A stretch of DNA of 64,000 nt from Rhizobacter koreensis. GTDB lineage: Bacteria; Pseudomonadota; Gammaproteobacteria; Burkholderiales; Burkholderiaceae_C. The translations under genes and the position numbers were made by a program. The stretch lies in the NCBI RefSeq assembly GCF_013366375.1, contig NZ_JABWMJ010000006.1:297062-361061 (forward strand). Reading direction: 5' to 3'. Under the pieces are notes generated by a model that was not told the origin of the DNA, searched no databases, and was given only the letters and a program-made list of their open reading frames with translations. Below are positions 16,651 to 28,509 of the stretch, piece after piece; position 1 is the stretch's first letter, and the number at the start of each line of letters is the position of its first letter.

Positions 16651-17658
16651 ATGACCCAGCACCCCACCCGCCCCCGCCGGTTCTCGGCCCGCCGCCGCAG
16701 CCTCGTCGCCGCGGCCCTGATCGGCGCCGTCGGCGCAACCGGCCTCGCGCAGGCGCAGACCTATCCGGATCGTTCGGTCCGGCTGATCGTCGGCTTCCCG
16801 CCGGGCACGGCGCCCGACGTCGTGGCGCGCCTCGTCGGGCAGAAGCTCGGCGAGAACCTGAAGCAGCCAATAGTCATCGACAACCGTGCCGGCGCGGGCG
16901 GCCAGATCGCCGCGCAGGCGGTCGCGAAGAGCCCGCCCGACGGCTACAACCTGCTGCTCGGCGAAGTCGGCTCGATCAGCATCGCGCCGCCGGCCTTCAG
17001 CAAGCTGCCGTACGACCCGGCCAAGGAGCTCGCGATCGTCTCCGAGGTGGCGCGCGCCGACTTCCTGCTGGTGGTGCCGGTGAATTCGCCGGTGAAGACG
17101 GTCGCCGAGTTCATCAAGGCGGCGCAGAGCCGCTCGGACCGCACCAACTTCGCGACCTTCGGTGCCGGCACCCCGGGCCACTTCGGCGCCGAGATGTTCG
17201 CCGAGGCCGGCCGCTTCAAGATCGAGCCGATCCACTATCGCTCGACCGGCGATGCGGTCACCGCGATCGTCGCCGGCGACGTGCAGGGCGCGTTCGTCAC
17301 CACCGCGCTCGGCAGCGCACAGGTCAAGGGCGGCAAGGTGCGCGCGCTCGCCACCACCGCGCAGCAGCGCTCGCCGCTGCTGCCCGACGTGCCGACCTTT
17401 GCCGAGCTCGGCATGCCCAAGATCGACTTCTCGGCGTGGCTCGCGTTCTTCGTGCCCGCCGGAACGCCGGCGCCGGTGCTCGACACCCTCAACCGTCAGA
17501 TCGTCGCGGCGACGCGCACGCCCGAGGTTCGTCAGAAACTCGAGGAGGCGGGCTTCTCGGTGCTCGGCACCAGCCGCGCCGATGCCGAGAAGATGGTGCG
17601 CTCGGAAGCGACGCGCTGGGCCGCGGTGGTCAAGGCGACCGGGTTCAAGGGCGAGTGA
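16651..17658 (+). CDS. Tripartite tricarboxylate transporter (Bug/TctC) substrate-binding protein
   Basis: A 335-residue periplasmic solute-binding protein. A basic N-terminus and hydrophobic core (about residues 17-35) end in AQAQ, a likely signal-peptidase site. The mature start, TYPDRSVRLIVGFPPG, and NRAGAGGQIAAQAVAKSPPDG are hallmark Bug-family sequences. Such proteins bind carboxylates, including aromatic acids, often with only one or no adjacent TctA/TctB membrane component; none is seen here. A strong AGGAG lies 6 bases before the ATG. It follows the ligase-hydratase pair by 85 bp and probably captures the acid that those enzymes degrade, which is inference. Confidence 0.92.
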   Translation: MTQHPTRPRRFSARRRSLVAAALIGAVGATGLAQAQTYPDRSVRLIVGFPPGTAPDVVARLVGQKLGENLKQPIVIDNRAGAGGQIAAQAVAKSPPDGYNLLLGEVGSISIAPPAFSKLPYDPAKELAIVSEVARADFLLVVPVNSPVKTVAEFIKAAQSRSDRTNFATFGAGTPGHFGAEMFAEAGRFKIEPIHYRSTGDAVTAIVAGDVQGAFVTTALGSAQVKGGKVRALATTAQQRSPLLPDVPTFAELGMPKIDFSAWLAFFVPAGTPAPVLDTLNRQIVAATRTPEVRQKLEEAGFSVLGTSRADAEKMVRSEATRWAAVVKATGFKGE

Positions 17659-17666
17659 CGCGCGGG

Positions 17667-17699
17667 GCGCCGCCGGCCCGCTCTCGGGGCGGGCGGCGC
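17667..17699. terminator. Two-tier hairpin between convergent genes
   Basis: GCGCCGCC at 17667-17674 pairs with GGCGGCGC at 17692-17699, and an inner CCCG/CGGG stem sits inside. It separates the TTT binding-protein gene from convergent pirin. No T-run follows on either strand, so termination strength is uncertain. Confidence 0.4.
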
Positions 17700-17718
17700 T
17701 TGCCGAGCAGGTGGCGCG

Positions 17719-18630
17719 TCAGACGCGCCGCTCGGGCAGCGGGATGAACTCGGTCTCGCCCGGCACCGGGTCGAAGCGCTGCGCGAGCCAGTCGGCCTCG
17801 GCCTCGCGAATGCGCTCGCGGTCGCTGGCGACGAAGTTCCACACCATGAAGCGCGGCCCGACCGACGCGCCGCCGAGCAGCACCACGTGGCCCCCGCGGG
17901 GCGACGCGAGTACTGGCGTGCGGCCGGGCGCGAGCGGCACCAGCGTCTGCGGCGGCACGTAGCTGCCGTCGAGCTCGAAGCCTTCGTCGGGGCCGTAGAG
18001 CGCGCGCTCGTCGGCGGCGTCGGGGACCACGATCTCGGCACCCGAGCCGCGCTCGAAGCCGAGGTCGACCAGCAGCGTCGGCGACCAGGTGCGAATCGGC
18101 GACTCCAGGTCGAACGCGCGCCCGACCAGCACCCGCACCGTCACGCCGTCGTCGCGGCGCTCCGGAATGTCGGCCACCGCGGCATGCTGGAACGACGGGG
18201 CCACACGCTCGTGCTCCGCCGGCAGCGCGGTCCAGAGCTGCAGGCCATGGGTGCGGCGATGCCGGTCGAGCAGGTCCTTCGGCGTGCGCTCCGAGTGCAC
18301 GATGCCGCGCCCGGCGGTCATCCAGTTGAGCGCGCCCGGCTCGATGCGCTGCACCACGCCGGTCGAGTCGCGATGCATCATCGCGCCCTCGAACAGGTAG
18401 GTCACCGTCGAGAGGCCGATGTGCGGGTGCGGGCGCACGTCGTGGTTGTCGCCCGGCGCCGCGTTGATCGGCCCGAAGTGGTCGAAGAACACGAACGGGC
18501 CGACCGCGCGCCGGGATGCCGCCGGCAGCAGGCGCCGCACCGTAAATCCGCCGCCGAGGTCCTTCTGGTGCGGCTTGATGGGCGCGAACGCGGCGTCTTC
18601 GGCGCCGGGGGTGGGTGCGTCGATTGTCAT
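17719..18630 (-). CDS. Pirin family protein
   Basis: A 303-residue bicupin protein. The N-terminal cupin holds the family iron ligand pattern in [18 protein letters not shown] and a further His in GIVHSER. Bacterial pirins bind iron and have been reported as quercetin dioxygenases or redox-responsive regulators; the function here is unknown. Length and both cupin halves are complete, ending near IPLPERR. The ATG is preceded by TACACT and a six-base spacer with no Shine-Dalgarno sequence, so it is probably translated from a leaderless message. It is divergent from ychF and convergent with the TTT binding-protein gene. Confidence 0.9.
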   Translation of the reverse strand: MTIDAPTPGAEDAAFAPIKPHQKDLGGGFTVRRLLPAASRRAVGPFVFFDHFGPINAAPGDNHDVRPHPHIGLSTVTYLFEGAMMHRDSTGVVQRIEPGALNWMTAGRGIVHSERTPKDLLDRHRRTHGLQLWTALPAEHERVAPSFQHAAVADIPERRDDGVTVRVLVGRAFDLESPIRTWSPTLLVDLGFERGSGAEIVVPDAADERALYGPDEGFELDGSYVPPQTLVPLAPGRTPVLASPRGGHVVLLGGASVGPRFMVWNFVASDRERIREAEADWLAQRFDPVPGETEFIPLPERRV

Positions 18631-18642
18631 CCGGCGAGTGTA
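18631..18642 (-). promoter_or_regulatory. -10 element immediately before the pirin start codon
   Basis: TACACT (18642-18637, minus strand) is followed by CGCCGG and ATG. The whole block is nearly identical to that before the UbiH-like gene (TACAAT, CGCCGG, GTG). No -35 box is visible at the usual distance. Confidence 0.5.
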
Positions 18643-18693
18643 GGTGCGGGTCGTAAAATCGCCGACCCACCCTGCCCCAAGGCGCGCTTTCCC

Positions 18694-19788
18694 ATGAGTC
18701 TCAAATGCGGCATCGTCGGCCTGCCCAATGTCGGCAAGTCGACGCTTTTCAACGCGCTTACCAAGGCCGGGATCGCCGCCGAGAACTACCCGTTCTGCAC
18801 GATCGAGCCGAACGTTGGCGTGGTCGAGGTGCCCGACCCGCGGCTCGCCCAGCTCGCGGCGATCGTCAAGCCCGAGCGCGTGGTGCCGGCGATCGTCGAG
18901 TTCGTCGACATCGCGGGTCTCGTGGCGGGAGCCTCCAAGGGCGAAGGGCTCGGCAACCAGTTCCTGGCTCACATCCGCGAGACCGACGCGATCGTCAACG
19001 TGGTGCGCTGCTTCGACGACGAGAACGTGGTCCACGTCGCCGGCCGCGTCGACCCGATCTCCGACATCGAGGTGATTCAGACCGAGCTGTGCCTGGCGGA
19101 CCTCGCGACCGTCGAGAAGACGCTGGCGCGCCAGACCAAGGTCGCCAAGTCCGGCAACGACAAGGAGGCCAAGCGCCTCGTCGACGTGCTCGAGAAGTGC
19201 CTGCCTGCGCTCAACGACGCCAGGCCGGTGCGCACCATCGCGTTCAGCAAGGAAGAGCTTGCGGTGCTGAAGCCGCTCTGCCTGATCACCGCCAAGCCCG
19301 CGATGTTCGTCGGCAACGTCGACGAGAACGGCTTCGAGGACAACCCTCACCTCGACCGCCTGCGCGTCTACGCGGAGTCGCAGAACGCCCCGGTGGTCGC
19401 GATCTGCGCCAAGACGGAGGCCGAGCTCGCCGACATGGACGAGGCCGACCGCGCCATGTTCCTCGAGGAGATGGGGCAGAGCGAGCCCGGCCTCGACCGC
19501 CTGATCCGCGCCGCCTTCAAGCTGCTGGGCCTGCAAACCTACTTCACGGCCGGCGAGAAGGAGGTCCGCGCCTGGACCATCCACGTCGGCGACACCGCGC
19601 CGCAGGCTGCCGGCGTGATCCACACCGACTTCGAGCGCGGTTTCATCCGTGCGCAGACCATCGCCTTCGACGATTTCATCGCCTGCAAGGGCGAACAGGG
19701 CGCCAAGGAAGCGGGCAAGATGCGCGCGGAAGGCAAGGACTATCTCGTCAAGGACGGCGACGTCCTGAACTTCCTGTTCAACGTGTAG
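18694..19788 (+). CDS. ychF: Redox-regulated ATPase/GTPase YchF
   Basis: A 364-residue Obg-family P-loop NTPase, the universal bacterial YchF. The G1 motif is GLPNVGKST (9-17) and the G3 region VDIAGLV; the NTP-specificity loop and a C-terminal TGS domain ending FLFNV follow. It binds ribosomes and is linked to translation and oxidative stress responses. Length is normal for the family. A TAAAAT -10-like box at 18654-18659 lies 34 bases upstream of the ATG, giving it an ordinary leader, unlike its divergent neighbour pirin. A short GC hairpin follows the stop codon. Confidence 0.96.
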   Translation: MSLKCGIVGLPNVGKSTLFNALTKAGIAAENYPFCTIEPNVGVVEVPDPRLAQLAAIVKPERVVPAIVEFVDIAGLVAGASKGEGLGNQFLAHIRETDAIVNVVRCFDDENVVHVAGRVDPISDIEVIQTELCLADLATVEKTLARQTKVAKSGNDKEAKRLVDVLEKCLPALNDARPVRTIAFSKEELAVLKPLCLITAKPAMFVGNVDENGFEDNPHLDRLRVYAESQNAPVVAICAKTEAELADMDEADRAMFLEEMGQSEPGLDRLIRAAFKLLGLQTYFTAGEKEVRAWTIHVGDTAPQAAGVIHTDFERGFIRAQTIAFDDFIACKGEQGAKEAGKMRAEGKDYLVKDGDVLNFLFNV

Positions 19789-19809
19789 CCGCCGCACGGG
19801 TGCCGGCGG
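19789..19809 (+). terminator. Possible hairpin after ychF
   Basis: CCGCCG at 19789-19794 and CGGCGG at 19804-19809 could pair across a 9-base loop directly after the ychF stop. There is no T-tract, so this is weak. Confidence 0.3.
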
Positions 19810-19953
19810 TCACCTGCCTTCGGGCGCGACGAGCGTGATCCGTCCCGAGATCGACCTCGTGCGAGGGCCGGCCGCGCCGGCCACCGCAGCCGGGCGGCGC
19901 GTCGCGAGCGCCCTGCCACCTCCTGCCGCGCCCTCCCAGGGAAGCGAGTCCGA

Positions 19954-23169
<3,216 letters not shown>

Positions 23170-23268
23170 GGAACTCACTCCCGTGCAGTCAGTCTGACGG
23201 GCCTGCGCGTGGCAGCAATCACTTCAGCGGGACGATTGGGCCAAACAATCAAAGCGACAGCCATTCGT

Positions 23269-23295
23269 TAAGCACTCTCGGGACCCGAGTGCTAA
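23269..23295. promoter_or_regulatory. CIRCE operator (HrcA-binding inverted repeat) upstream of rpoH
   Basis: Left arm TAAGCACTC (23269-23277), a 9-base spacer, and right arm GAGTGCTAA (23287-23295). The consensus is TTAGCACTC-N9-GAGTGCTAA; only one base of the left arm differs. The right arm runs into TAATAT (23293-23298), a possible -10, so HrcA bound here would block transcription. It lies 42 bases before the rpoH ATG. Confidence 0.88.
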
Positions 23296-23337
23296 TATCT
23301 GACGGAACTAAAGGGGTTTCCCTAGGTCAGAACCGCC

Positions 23338-24258
23338 ATGAACAACACAAGCACTGCTGTCGCCCTCCGCGATCCGTGGGCGATGCTCCCGTCACTGGGG
23401 AATCTGGACGCATACATCGCGGCCGCGAACCGGGTGCCGCTGCTGACTCACGCCGAGGAAGTCGATGCGGCGCGGCGCCTGCGCGACCACGGCGACCTCG
23501 AAGCGGCGAGCCGTCTCGTGCTGTCGCACCTGCGCCTGGTGGTGTCGATCTCGCGCAAGTACCTGGGCTACGGCTTGCCGCACGGCGACCTGATCCAGGA
23601 GGGCAACGTCGGTCTGATGAAGGCCGTCAAGCGCTTCGACCCCGATCAGGGCGTTCGCCTGGTCAGCTACGCGATCCACTGGATCAAGGCCGAGATCCAC
23701 GAGTACATCCTGAAGAACTGGCGCATGGTCAAGGTCGCGACGACCAAGGCCCAGCGCAAGCTGTTCTTCAACCTGCGCTCGCTCAAGCAGAGCCTGAAGG
23801 ACGAAGCCGCCGAGGCCGACACGCACCGCTCGACGCTCACGCCGGCTGAGGTCGACTCGCTGGCGGAGACGCTGAGCGTCAAGCGCGAGGAAGTCCTCGA
23901 GATGGAGACGCGCCTCTCGGGAGGCGACGTCGCGCTCGACCCGCAGACCGACGACAGCGAGGAGAGCTACGCCCCGATCGCCTACCTGGCGGACGAGGCG
24001 ACCGAGCCGACCCGCGTGATCGAGTCGAAGGCCCGCGACTGGCTGGCGGGCGACGGCATCGCACTCGCGCTCGACTCGCTCGACGCACGCAGCCGCCGCA
24101 TCGTCGAGGAGCGCTGGCTCAACGTGCGCGACGACAACTCGGGCGGCATGACGCTGCACGAACTCGCGGGCGAGTACGGCGTGAGCGCCGAACGGATCCG
24201 CCAGATCGAGGTCGCGGCCATGAAGAAGATGCGCAAGGCGCTCGCCGAGGTCGCCTGA
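23338..24258 (+). CDS. rpoH: RNA polymerase heat-shock sigma factor sigma-32
   Basis: A 306-residue group 3 sigma factor. Region 2 contains the core-binding sequence HGDLIQEGNVGLMKAVKRFD, and region 2.4 reads FDPDQGVRLVSYAIHWIKAEI. The diagnostic RpoH box is QRKLFFNLR (139-147), which separates it from RpoD and RpoS. Region 4 ends in a helix-turn-helix with YGVSAERIRQIEVAAMKKM. It directs transcription of chaperone and protease genes. An almost perfect CIRCE element overlaps its promoter region, so rpoH should be repressed by HrcA and released on heat stress. The ribosome site before the ATG is weak (AGGTCAGAACCGCC). A strong hairpin terminator follows. Confidence 0.95.
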   Translation: MNNTSTAVALRDPWAMLPSLGNLDAYIAAANRVPLLTHAEEVDAARRLRDHGDLEAASRLVLSHLRLVVSISRKYLGYGLPHGDLIQEGNVGLMKAVKRFDPDQGVRLVSYAIHWIKAEIHEYILKNWRMVKVATTKAQRKLFFNLRSLKQSLKDEAAEADTHRSTLTPAEVDSLAETLSVKREEVLEMETRLSGGDVALDPQTDDSEESYAPIAYLADEATEPTRVIESKARDWLAGDGIALALDSLDARSRRIVEERWLNVRDDNSGGMTLHELAGEYGVSAERIRQIEVAAMKKMRKALAEVA

Positions 24259-24281
24259 TCGGGGGGCTGCGCGCGTGGACA

Positions 24282-24303
24282 AACGGCCCCTGCGGGGGCC
24301 GTT
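24282..24303. terminator. Perfect 9-bp hairpin after rpoH
   Basis: AACGGCCCC pairs with GGGGCCGTT around a TGCG loop. It lies between convergent rpoH and the SCO gene. AAA precedes the stem, giving a short T-run for minus-strand transcripts; the site may work in both directions. Confidence 0.7.
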
Positions 24304-24343
24304 ATCAATGGTGCCGGAAGGTCGTGAGGCGACCGAGCGGAGG

Positions 24344-24955
24344 TCAGCTCGACGCCAGCAGCGCCTTCAGATCGGCGGTGAGGGCCTCGGCACCGCGGCC
24401 GTAGCTCTCGAAAAGGCGCGCGCGGCCCTGTGGGTCGAACACGAACGATGCCGCGGTGTGGTCGACGCTGTAGCTTCCCGGCGTCTTGCCGGGAACCTTG
24501 CCGTAGAAGATCTTGAACTCCTTGGCCACCGCTGCGGTCTGCTCGGGCGTACCGCGCAGGGCGACGAAGTCGGGCCCGAAGTTGGTCACGTAGCGCTGCA
24601 GCACCTCGGGCGTGTCGCGCTCGGGATCGAGTGTGACGAAGACGACCTGCAGCCGGCCGCCGTCGGCGCCGAGCGCCTGGCGCACCTGGGCCAGCTCGGC
24701 CATCGTCGTCGGGCACACGTCGGGGCAGTTGGTGAAGCCGAAGAACACGACCACGACCTTGCCCTTCCAGTCGGCCAGCGTGCGCACCTTGCCGGACGCA
24801 TCGGGGAGCTCGAGCCGACGCGCGAACTCGGCGCCGGTGATGTCGGTGCCGTTGAACTGCGGCGCGCGCGCGGCGCCGAGGCGGTCGCACCCGCTCGCGA
24901 CGGCTGCCGCCGCGACGGTCAGACCCAGCAGGAGGTGTCGTAGATGGCTTCGCAC
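24344..24955 (-). CDS. SCO1/SenC-type copper chaperone lipoprotein
   Basis: A 203-residue thioredoxin-fold protein that delivers copper to the CuA centre of cytochrome oxidase. Lipobox ASGC (Cys23) anchors it in the periplasm. The copper ligands are Cys77 and Cys81 in CPDVC, with His166 in SVDHTA. The GTG start lies inside the 3' end of ctaB, in another frame, giving a 37-bp overlap. No other start is available before the signal sequence, so this overlap is probably real. It closes the ctaA-ctaB-SCO assembly group and is convergent with rpoH. Confidence 0.92.
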   Translation of the reverse strand: MRSHLRHLLLGLTVAAAAVASGCDRLGAARAPQFNGTDITGAEFARRLELPDASGKVRTLADWKGKVVVVFFGFTNCPDVCPTTMAELAQVRQALGADGGRLQVVFVTLDPERDTPEVLQRYVTNFGPDFVALRGTPEQTAAVAKEFKIFYGKVPGKTPGSYSVDHTAASFVFDPQGRARLFESYGRGAEALTADLKALLASS

Positions 24956-25863
24956 AGGACGGGTGCCGCGTAGTGGTCGAGCAGGAGCGCGGCGAACAGC
25001 AGCGCGAGGTAGACGATCGAGAAGCGGAACATGCGCCGCGCGAGCGGTTCCGAGTAGGCCCGCCAGAGCCGCCACGCGTACGCGGTGAACATGCTGCCCA
25101 GCACGCATGCCGCGGCCAGGTAGATCGCGCCGCTCATGCCGTAGACGAAGGGCAGCAGGCTCGCCGCGAACAGGATCAGCGTGTAGAGCAGCACGTGCAG
25201 CCGCGTGTAGTCGGAGCCGTGCGTGATCGGCAGCATCGGCAGGCCCGAACGCCGGTAGTCCTCGGCGCGGTAGAGCGCGAGTGCCCAGAAGTGCGGCGGC
25301 GTCCAAAGGAAGATGATCAGGCACAGGATCAGCGCCTCGGGCCCGACCTCGCCGCGGATCGCGGCCCAGCCGAGCACCGGCGGCATCGCGCCCGACGCGC
25401 CCCCGATCACGATGTTCTGCGGCGTGCGCGGCTTCAGCACCACGGTGTAGATCACTGCATAGCCGACGAAGGTGGCGAACGTGAGCCACATGGTCAGCGG
25501 GTTGACGAACACCCACAGCAGCGCACTGCCGACGACGCACAGCAGCACCGAGAAGGCGAGCGCCTGACCGGTGGTGAGCTCGCCGGTCGCGGTGGCGCGG
25601 CGCCGGGTGCGCGCCATCGTCGCGTCGATGCGCTGCTCGACGAGGCAGTTGAATGCGGCGGCAGCCGCCGCCACCAGCCAGATGCCGGCGACCCCGGCCA
25701 GCGCCGGCTGCCAGTCGGGCAGCCCGGGGCTCGCGAGCAGCATGCCGATCGCCGCGCAGAACACGATCAGTTGCACCACGCGCGGCTTGGTCAGCACGAC
25801 GTACTGACGCGCGCGCGAGGGCATCGACAGCGCCGCGGCGCGGGAGGCGACGGTCTCGGTCAT
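24919..25863 (-). CDS. ctaB: Protoheme IX farnesyltransferase (heme O synthase)
   Basis: A UbiA-type prenyltransferase of 314 residues that adds a farnesyl group to heme B, making heme O for the oxidases. The first Asp-rich motif is [18 protein letters not shown] and the second cytoplasmic loop contains [15 protein letters not shown]. About nine membrane helices are predicted, starting with [16 protein letters not shown]. The ATG at 25863 is chosen; an in-frame GTG at 25884, eight bases after the ctaA stop, would add seven residues, and neither has a clear ribosome site. The product is passed to CtaA, encoded just upstream. Its last 12 codons overlap the SCO gene. Confidence 0.94.
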   Translation of the reverse strand: MTETVASRAAALSMPSRARQYVVLTKPRVVQLIVFCAAIGMLLASPGLPDWQPALAGVAGIWLVAAAAAAFNCLVEQRIDATMARTRRRATATGELTTGQALAFSVLLCVVGSALLWVFVNPLTMWLTFATFVGYAVIYTVVLKPRTPQNIVIGGASGAMPPVLGWAAIRGEVGPEALILCLIIFLWTPPHFWALALYRAEDYRRSGLPMLPITHGSDYTRLHVLLYTLILFAASLLPFVYGMSGAIYLAAACVLGSMFTAYAWRLWRAYSEPLARRMFRFSIVYLALLFAALLLDHYAAPVLCEAIYDTSCWV

Positions 25864-25891
25864 GGTCGAGGCGGATGATTCCACGATTCGG

Positions 25892-27058
25892 TCAGCGCGC
25901 CGGTTGGGTGGAGACCCTGTGCGCAGCAGGTGCCGGCGACGCCACGCTCGCCGTCACCCGCGACTGGCGCACCAGCAGGATCGCGAGCAGTGCGACAAGC
26001 GCCGTCGCCCCTCCGGTGTGGCCCACCGCCGCCAGCAGCGGCCAGCTCAGCACGAAGTTGCCGACCCCGGTCGCGAGCTGCCAGCCGGCAATGGCCACGA
26101 TCCCGCCGGCGAAGCGGCGCGCGGCGCGGTCGCCGGTCGCGCGCAGCCGCCACGCCAGCAGCATCAGCGCCGGCAGCACGATCAGCGCGCCGATGCGGTG
26201 CGTGACGTGGATGGCGGTGAGTGCCTCGAAGGGCAGGAAGTCGCCATCGCCCGAGCGCCCGAGCTCACGGCGCAGCGTGAACGCTTCCTGCATGTTCATC
26301 GGCGGCGACCACGAGCCGAGGCACGAGGGAAAGTCGCTGCCGCAGGCGAGCACCGCGTAGTTGGTGCTGACCCAGCCGCCGAGCGCGACCTGGACCAGCG
26401 TCAGCACGCCGACCGCGACCAGCCCGGCGCGCAGCGCCGGCGACACGGCGAGCGGCTCCAGCCGGTACTGCTCGCTCTGCGCGGCGAGCAGAGCCACCAG
26501 CAGCACGCCGCCGAGCAGGTGCGCGGTGACGACCAGCGGGTAGAGCTTCCACGTCACGGTCCAGGCGCCGAACGCGCCCTGCAGCGCGACCCAGAACAGC
26601 GTCAGCGTCGGCCACCACGGCGAGACGCCGATCGGATGGCGGCGCGCCGAGAACCAGCTGAAGCCGGCAATCGCCGCGATCAGCGCGCCAACCGCAGTCG
26701 CCATGTAGCGGTGCGCCATTTCGATCCACGCTTTCGAGCGCGTCACCGGGCCGTCGGGGCTCAGCGTCGCCGCCGCGTCGATGTGGTTGATGGCGCCGAG
26801 CGGGCTCGCGTGGCCGTAGCAGCCCGGCCAGTCGGGGCAGCCGAGGCCGGAATCCGAGAGGCGCGTGTAGGCGCCGAGCAGGACGAGGTCGAAGGTGAGG
26901 AACAGCGTGACCAGCGTCAGCGCGCGCAGCACCGAGCGGCGTTCGGCTGAGCGGTGGCGCCGCCAGACCGAGACGATCGGGATGCAGGCGAGCGCGAGGC
27001 CGAGCGCGAGGATCGCGGCGGCGGGCCCGAAGTCGTACGACGGCGGCGCGAGGTTCAC
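25892..27058 (-). CDS. ctaA: Heme A synthase
   Basis: A 388-residue membrane protein that oxidises the C8 methyl group of heme O to give heme A. The haem-binding histidines expected in the two four-helix halves are seen in [24 protein letters not shown] and AVGHTGG. The extracytoplasmic loop after the first helix carries the cysteine pair in [12 protein letters not shown], a family signature, and a second pair lies in [10 protein letters not shown]. The GTG start lies just past the stop of the upstream SCO-like gene, with one base between. It belongs to the surf1-SCO-like-ctaA-ctaB-SCO assembly operon. Confidence 0.94.
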   Translation of the reverse strand: MNLAPPSYDFGPAAAILALGLALACIPIVSVWRRHRSAERRSVLRALTLVTLFLTFDLVLLGAYTRLSDSGLGCPDWPGCYGHASPLGAINHIDAAATLSPDGPVTRSKAWIEMAHRYMATAVGALIAAIAGFSWFSARRHPIGVSPWWPTLTLFWVALQGAFGAWTVTWKLYPLVVTAHLLGGVLLVALLAAQSEQYRLEPLAVSPALRAGLVAVGVLTLVQVALGGWVSTNYAVLACGSDFPSCLGSWSPPMNMQEAFTLRRELGRSGDGDFLPFEALTAIHVTHRIGALIVLPALMLLAWRLRATGDRAARRFAGGIVAIAGWQLATGVGNFVLSWPLLAAVGHTGGATALVALLAILLVRQSRVTASVASPAPAAHRVSTQPAR

Positions 27059-27059
27059 G

Positions 27060-27668
27060 TCAGCGGCCCTCGCGGTCCCAGCTCGACGACGCGCGGAGCA
27101 GGCGCTGCAGGTCGCGCTTGACCTTGTTCGGGTCGGCATCGATCGGCTCGCGCATCATCCAGTTGCCCATCGGGTCGACGATGTAGAGGTGCTCGTCGAG
27201 CGAATGACCGGCCGCGGGCGCGAGCCAGCGCGCCAGCGCCTCCCGCGGCGCGCGCAGCACCGTCGCCGGCACGCCGGCGCGTACCGCGGCGAGCGTTTCG
27301 GGACGCGGCGCCGCAGCGTCGGCGATCAGCCAGACCTTGTCGATGCGGCCGGCATCGGGGCCGGCCATCTCTCGCAGCTGGCGCTGCACCCAGAGGTGGC
27401 GCTCGCAGCGCGCGTCGCACGCCGCGTCGGACACCACGACGAGCAGCCACTGGTCCTTCAGCGTGGTCGCCGGAACCGCGCGCCCGTCGAGATCGCGCAG
27501 CACCAGGTCGGCCGGCAGGGCGCGCGGCGGCACGATCAGCTCGCCGTAGTTGGTGCGGGCGTCGGGACGGATCACGAAGTACGCAAGGTACGACGCGATC
27601 ACCGGTGCCGCGCAGATCAGCAGCACCAACGCCATCTGCAGCCGGCCCCCGGCGGTGCGCTGCGCCAT
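27060..27668 (-). CDS. Membrane-anchored SCO-like/thioredoxin-fold protein between surf1 and ctaA
   Basis: A 202-residue protein with one N-terminal membrane helix (about 11-32) and a periplasmic domain. It is not a standard SCO protein by overall sequence. Even so, a CX3C pair (Cys84 and Cys88 in AACDARCERH) follows a hydrophobic strand WLLVVVSD, and His160 lies in DEHLYIVDPMGNW. This is the same order as Cys77, Cys81 and His166 in the SCO1 homologue of this window, and the VDPMGNW segment matches VFDPQGR of SCO. It may bind copper or act as a thiol reductant in oxidase assembly; this is inference. A GAGG lies 8 bases before the ATG; an in-frame GTG at 27701 is an alternative. Confidence 0.82.
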   Translation of the reverse strand: MAQRTAGGRLQMALVLLICAAPVIASYLAYFVIRPDARTNYGELIVPPRALPADLVLRDLDGRAVPATTLKDQWLLVVVSDAACDARCERHLWVQRQLREMAGPDAGRIDKVWLIADAAAPRPETLAAVRAGVPATVLRAPREALARWLAPAAGHSLDEHLYIVDPMGNWMMREPIDADPNKVKRDLQRLLRASSSWDREGR

Positions 27669-27726
27669 TGCGTCGGCCTCGACCGACGGAGCGGCATGCA
27701 CGCTGAAACTCAGCAGCGGGCCCGGA

Positions 27727-28464
27727 TCAGGCGCGTGCGCGCCGCCGGGGCCTGACGAGTTGGAACCAGACATAGAGTCCTGCGGCGAGCGCGCTGAGGG
27801 CGAACCACTGCGCGGCGTAGCCATGGTGTTTGTCGACATCGGTGACGGGCAGCGACCACTGGCGCTTGAGACCGTCACTCGGCGTCGAGGTGCTGTCGAG
27901 TTGCCACACCGACAGCGGGAGCAGGCGCAGCGAGGTTTCGCCGGCGAACTGCGCGAGGTCGAGATTTTGACGGATCACCCCGCTCGCGACCCCAGCGAAG
28001 TCGTAAAGCCGTGCCGGCGGTGGTGCAACGCGCCCGCTGAGGGTCACCGTACCGGCGGGCGTCGGCACCGGCGGCACGGCTGCCCGGTCGGCGAAGTTGC
28101 GCGCGACCCAGCCGCGCTGCACCAGCACCGCGTCGCCGCTCGCCAGCAGGAGCGGGGTCACGACGAAGAAGCCGGGCACACCGTTCAGCTGCCGGTTCTC
28201 GAGGTAGATCGTGTGTTCGGGCACCCAGCGGCCCTCGAGCTGCACGGGCCGATAGTGCTGCGCGGCCGCTCCGAGCGGATCGTGGGCCAGCTCGGCGGTG
28301 CGCAGCGGCGGCAGGGCGGCGCGTGCGGTCAGCAGCTCGTGAAGCGCGGTCTTCTGCGCCGCGCGATCGAGCTGCCAGATGCCCAGGCGCGCGGTGAGCG
28401 CGACCACCAGCACGGTCGCGACCAGCACGGTCCAACGCCGCCAGCGTGGCTCGGGGGTGCTCAA
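27727..28464 (-). CDS. SURF1 family cytochrome oxidase biogenesis protein
   Basis: A 245-residue protein with membrane helices at both ends (about 14-36 and 212-232) and a periplasmic domain between them, the standard SURF1 topology. The family sequences YLENRQLNGVPGFFVVTPL and VLVQRGWV are present. SURF1 helps place heme A in subunit I. The start is taken as TTG at 28464 (GGAAG just upstream) because ATG/GTG starts further out would run into the divergent DUF2909 gene. It is probably the first gene of the run surf1, SCO-like, ctaA, ctaB, SCO. Confidence 0.88.
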   Translation of the reverse strand: MSTPEPRWRRWTVLVATVLVVALTARLGIWQLDRAAQKTALHELLTARAALPPLRTAELAHDPLGAAAQHYRPVQLEGRWVPEHTIYLENRQLNGVPGFFVVTPLLLASGDAVLVQRGWVARNFADRAAVPPVPTPAGTVTLSGRVAPPPARLYDFAGVASGVIRQNLDLAQFAGETSLRLLPLSVWQLDSTSTPSDGLKRQWSLPVTDVDKHHGYAAQWFALSALAAGLYVWFQLVRPRRRARA

Positions 28465-28495
28465 GCCGCTTCCGACCGCGCGAGGCGGCGGCGCC

Positions 28496-28501
28496 GATAA
28501 T
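28496..28501 (+). promoter_or_regulatory. -10-like hexamer before the DUF2909 gene
   Basis: GATAAT lies 8 bases before the ATG at 28510. This would leave at most one or two untranslated bases. It is related to the TANNNT-N6-start pattern seen at five other genes, but with a different spacing and a G at position 1. Confidence 0.35.
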
Positions 28502-28509
28502 CCGGCCGC

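Noticed and set aside
18624..18659. TTGTCA and TAAAAT as a -35/-10 pair for ychF
   Set aside because: The spacing is 24 bases, too long for a sigma-70 promoter, and TTGTCA overlaps the pirin start codon. Only the -10-like box is mentioned.
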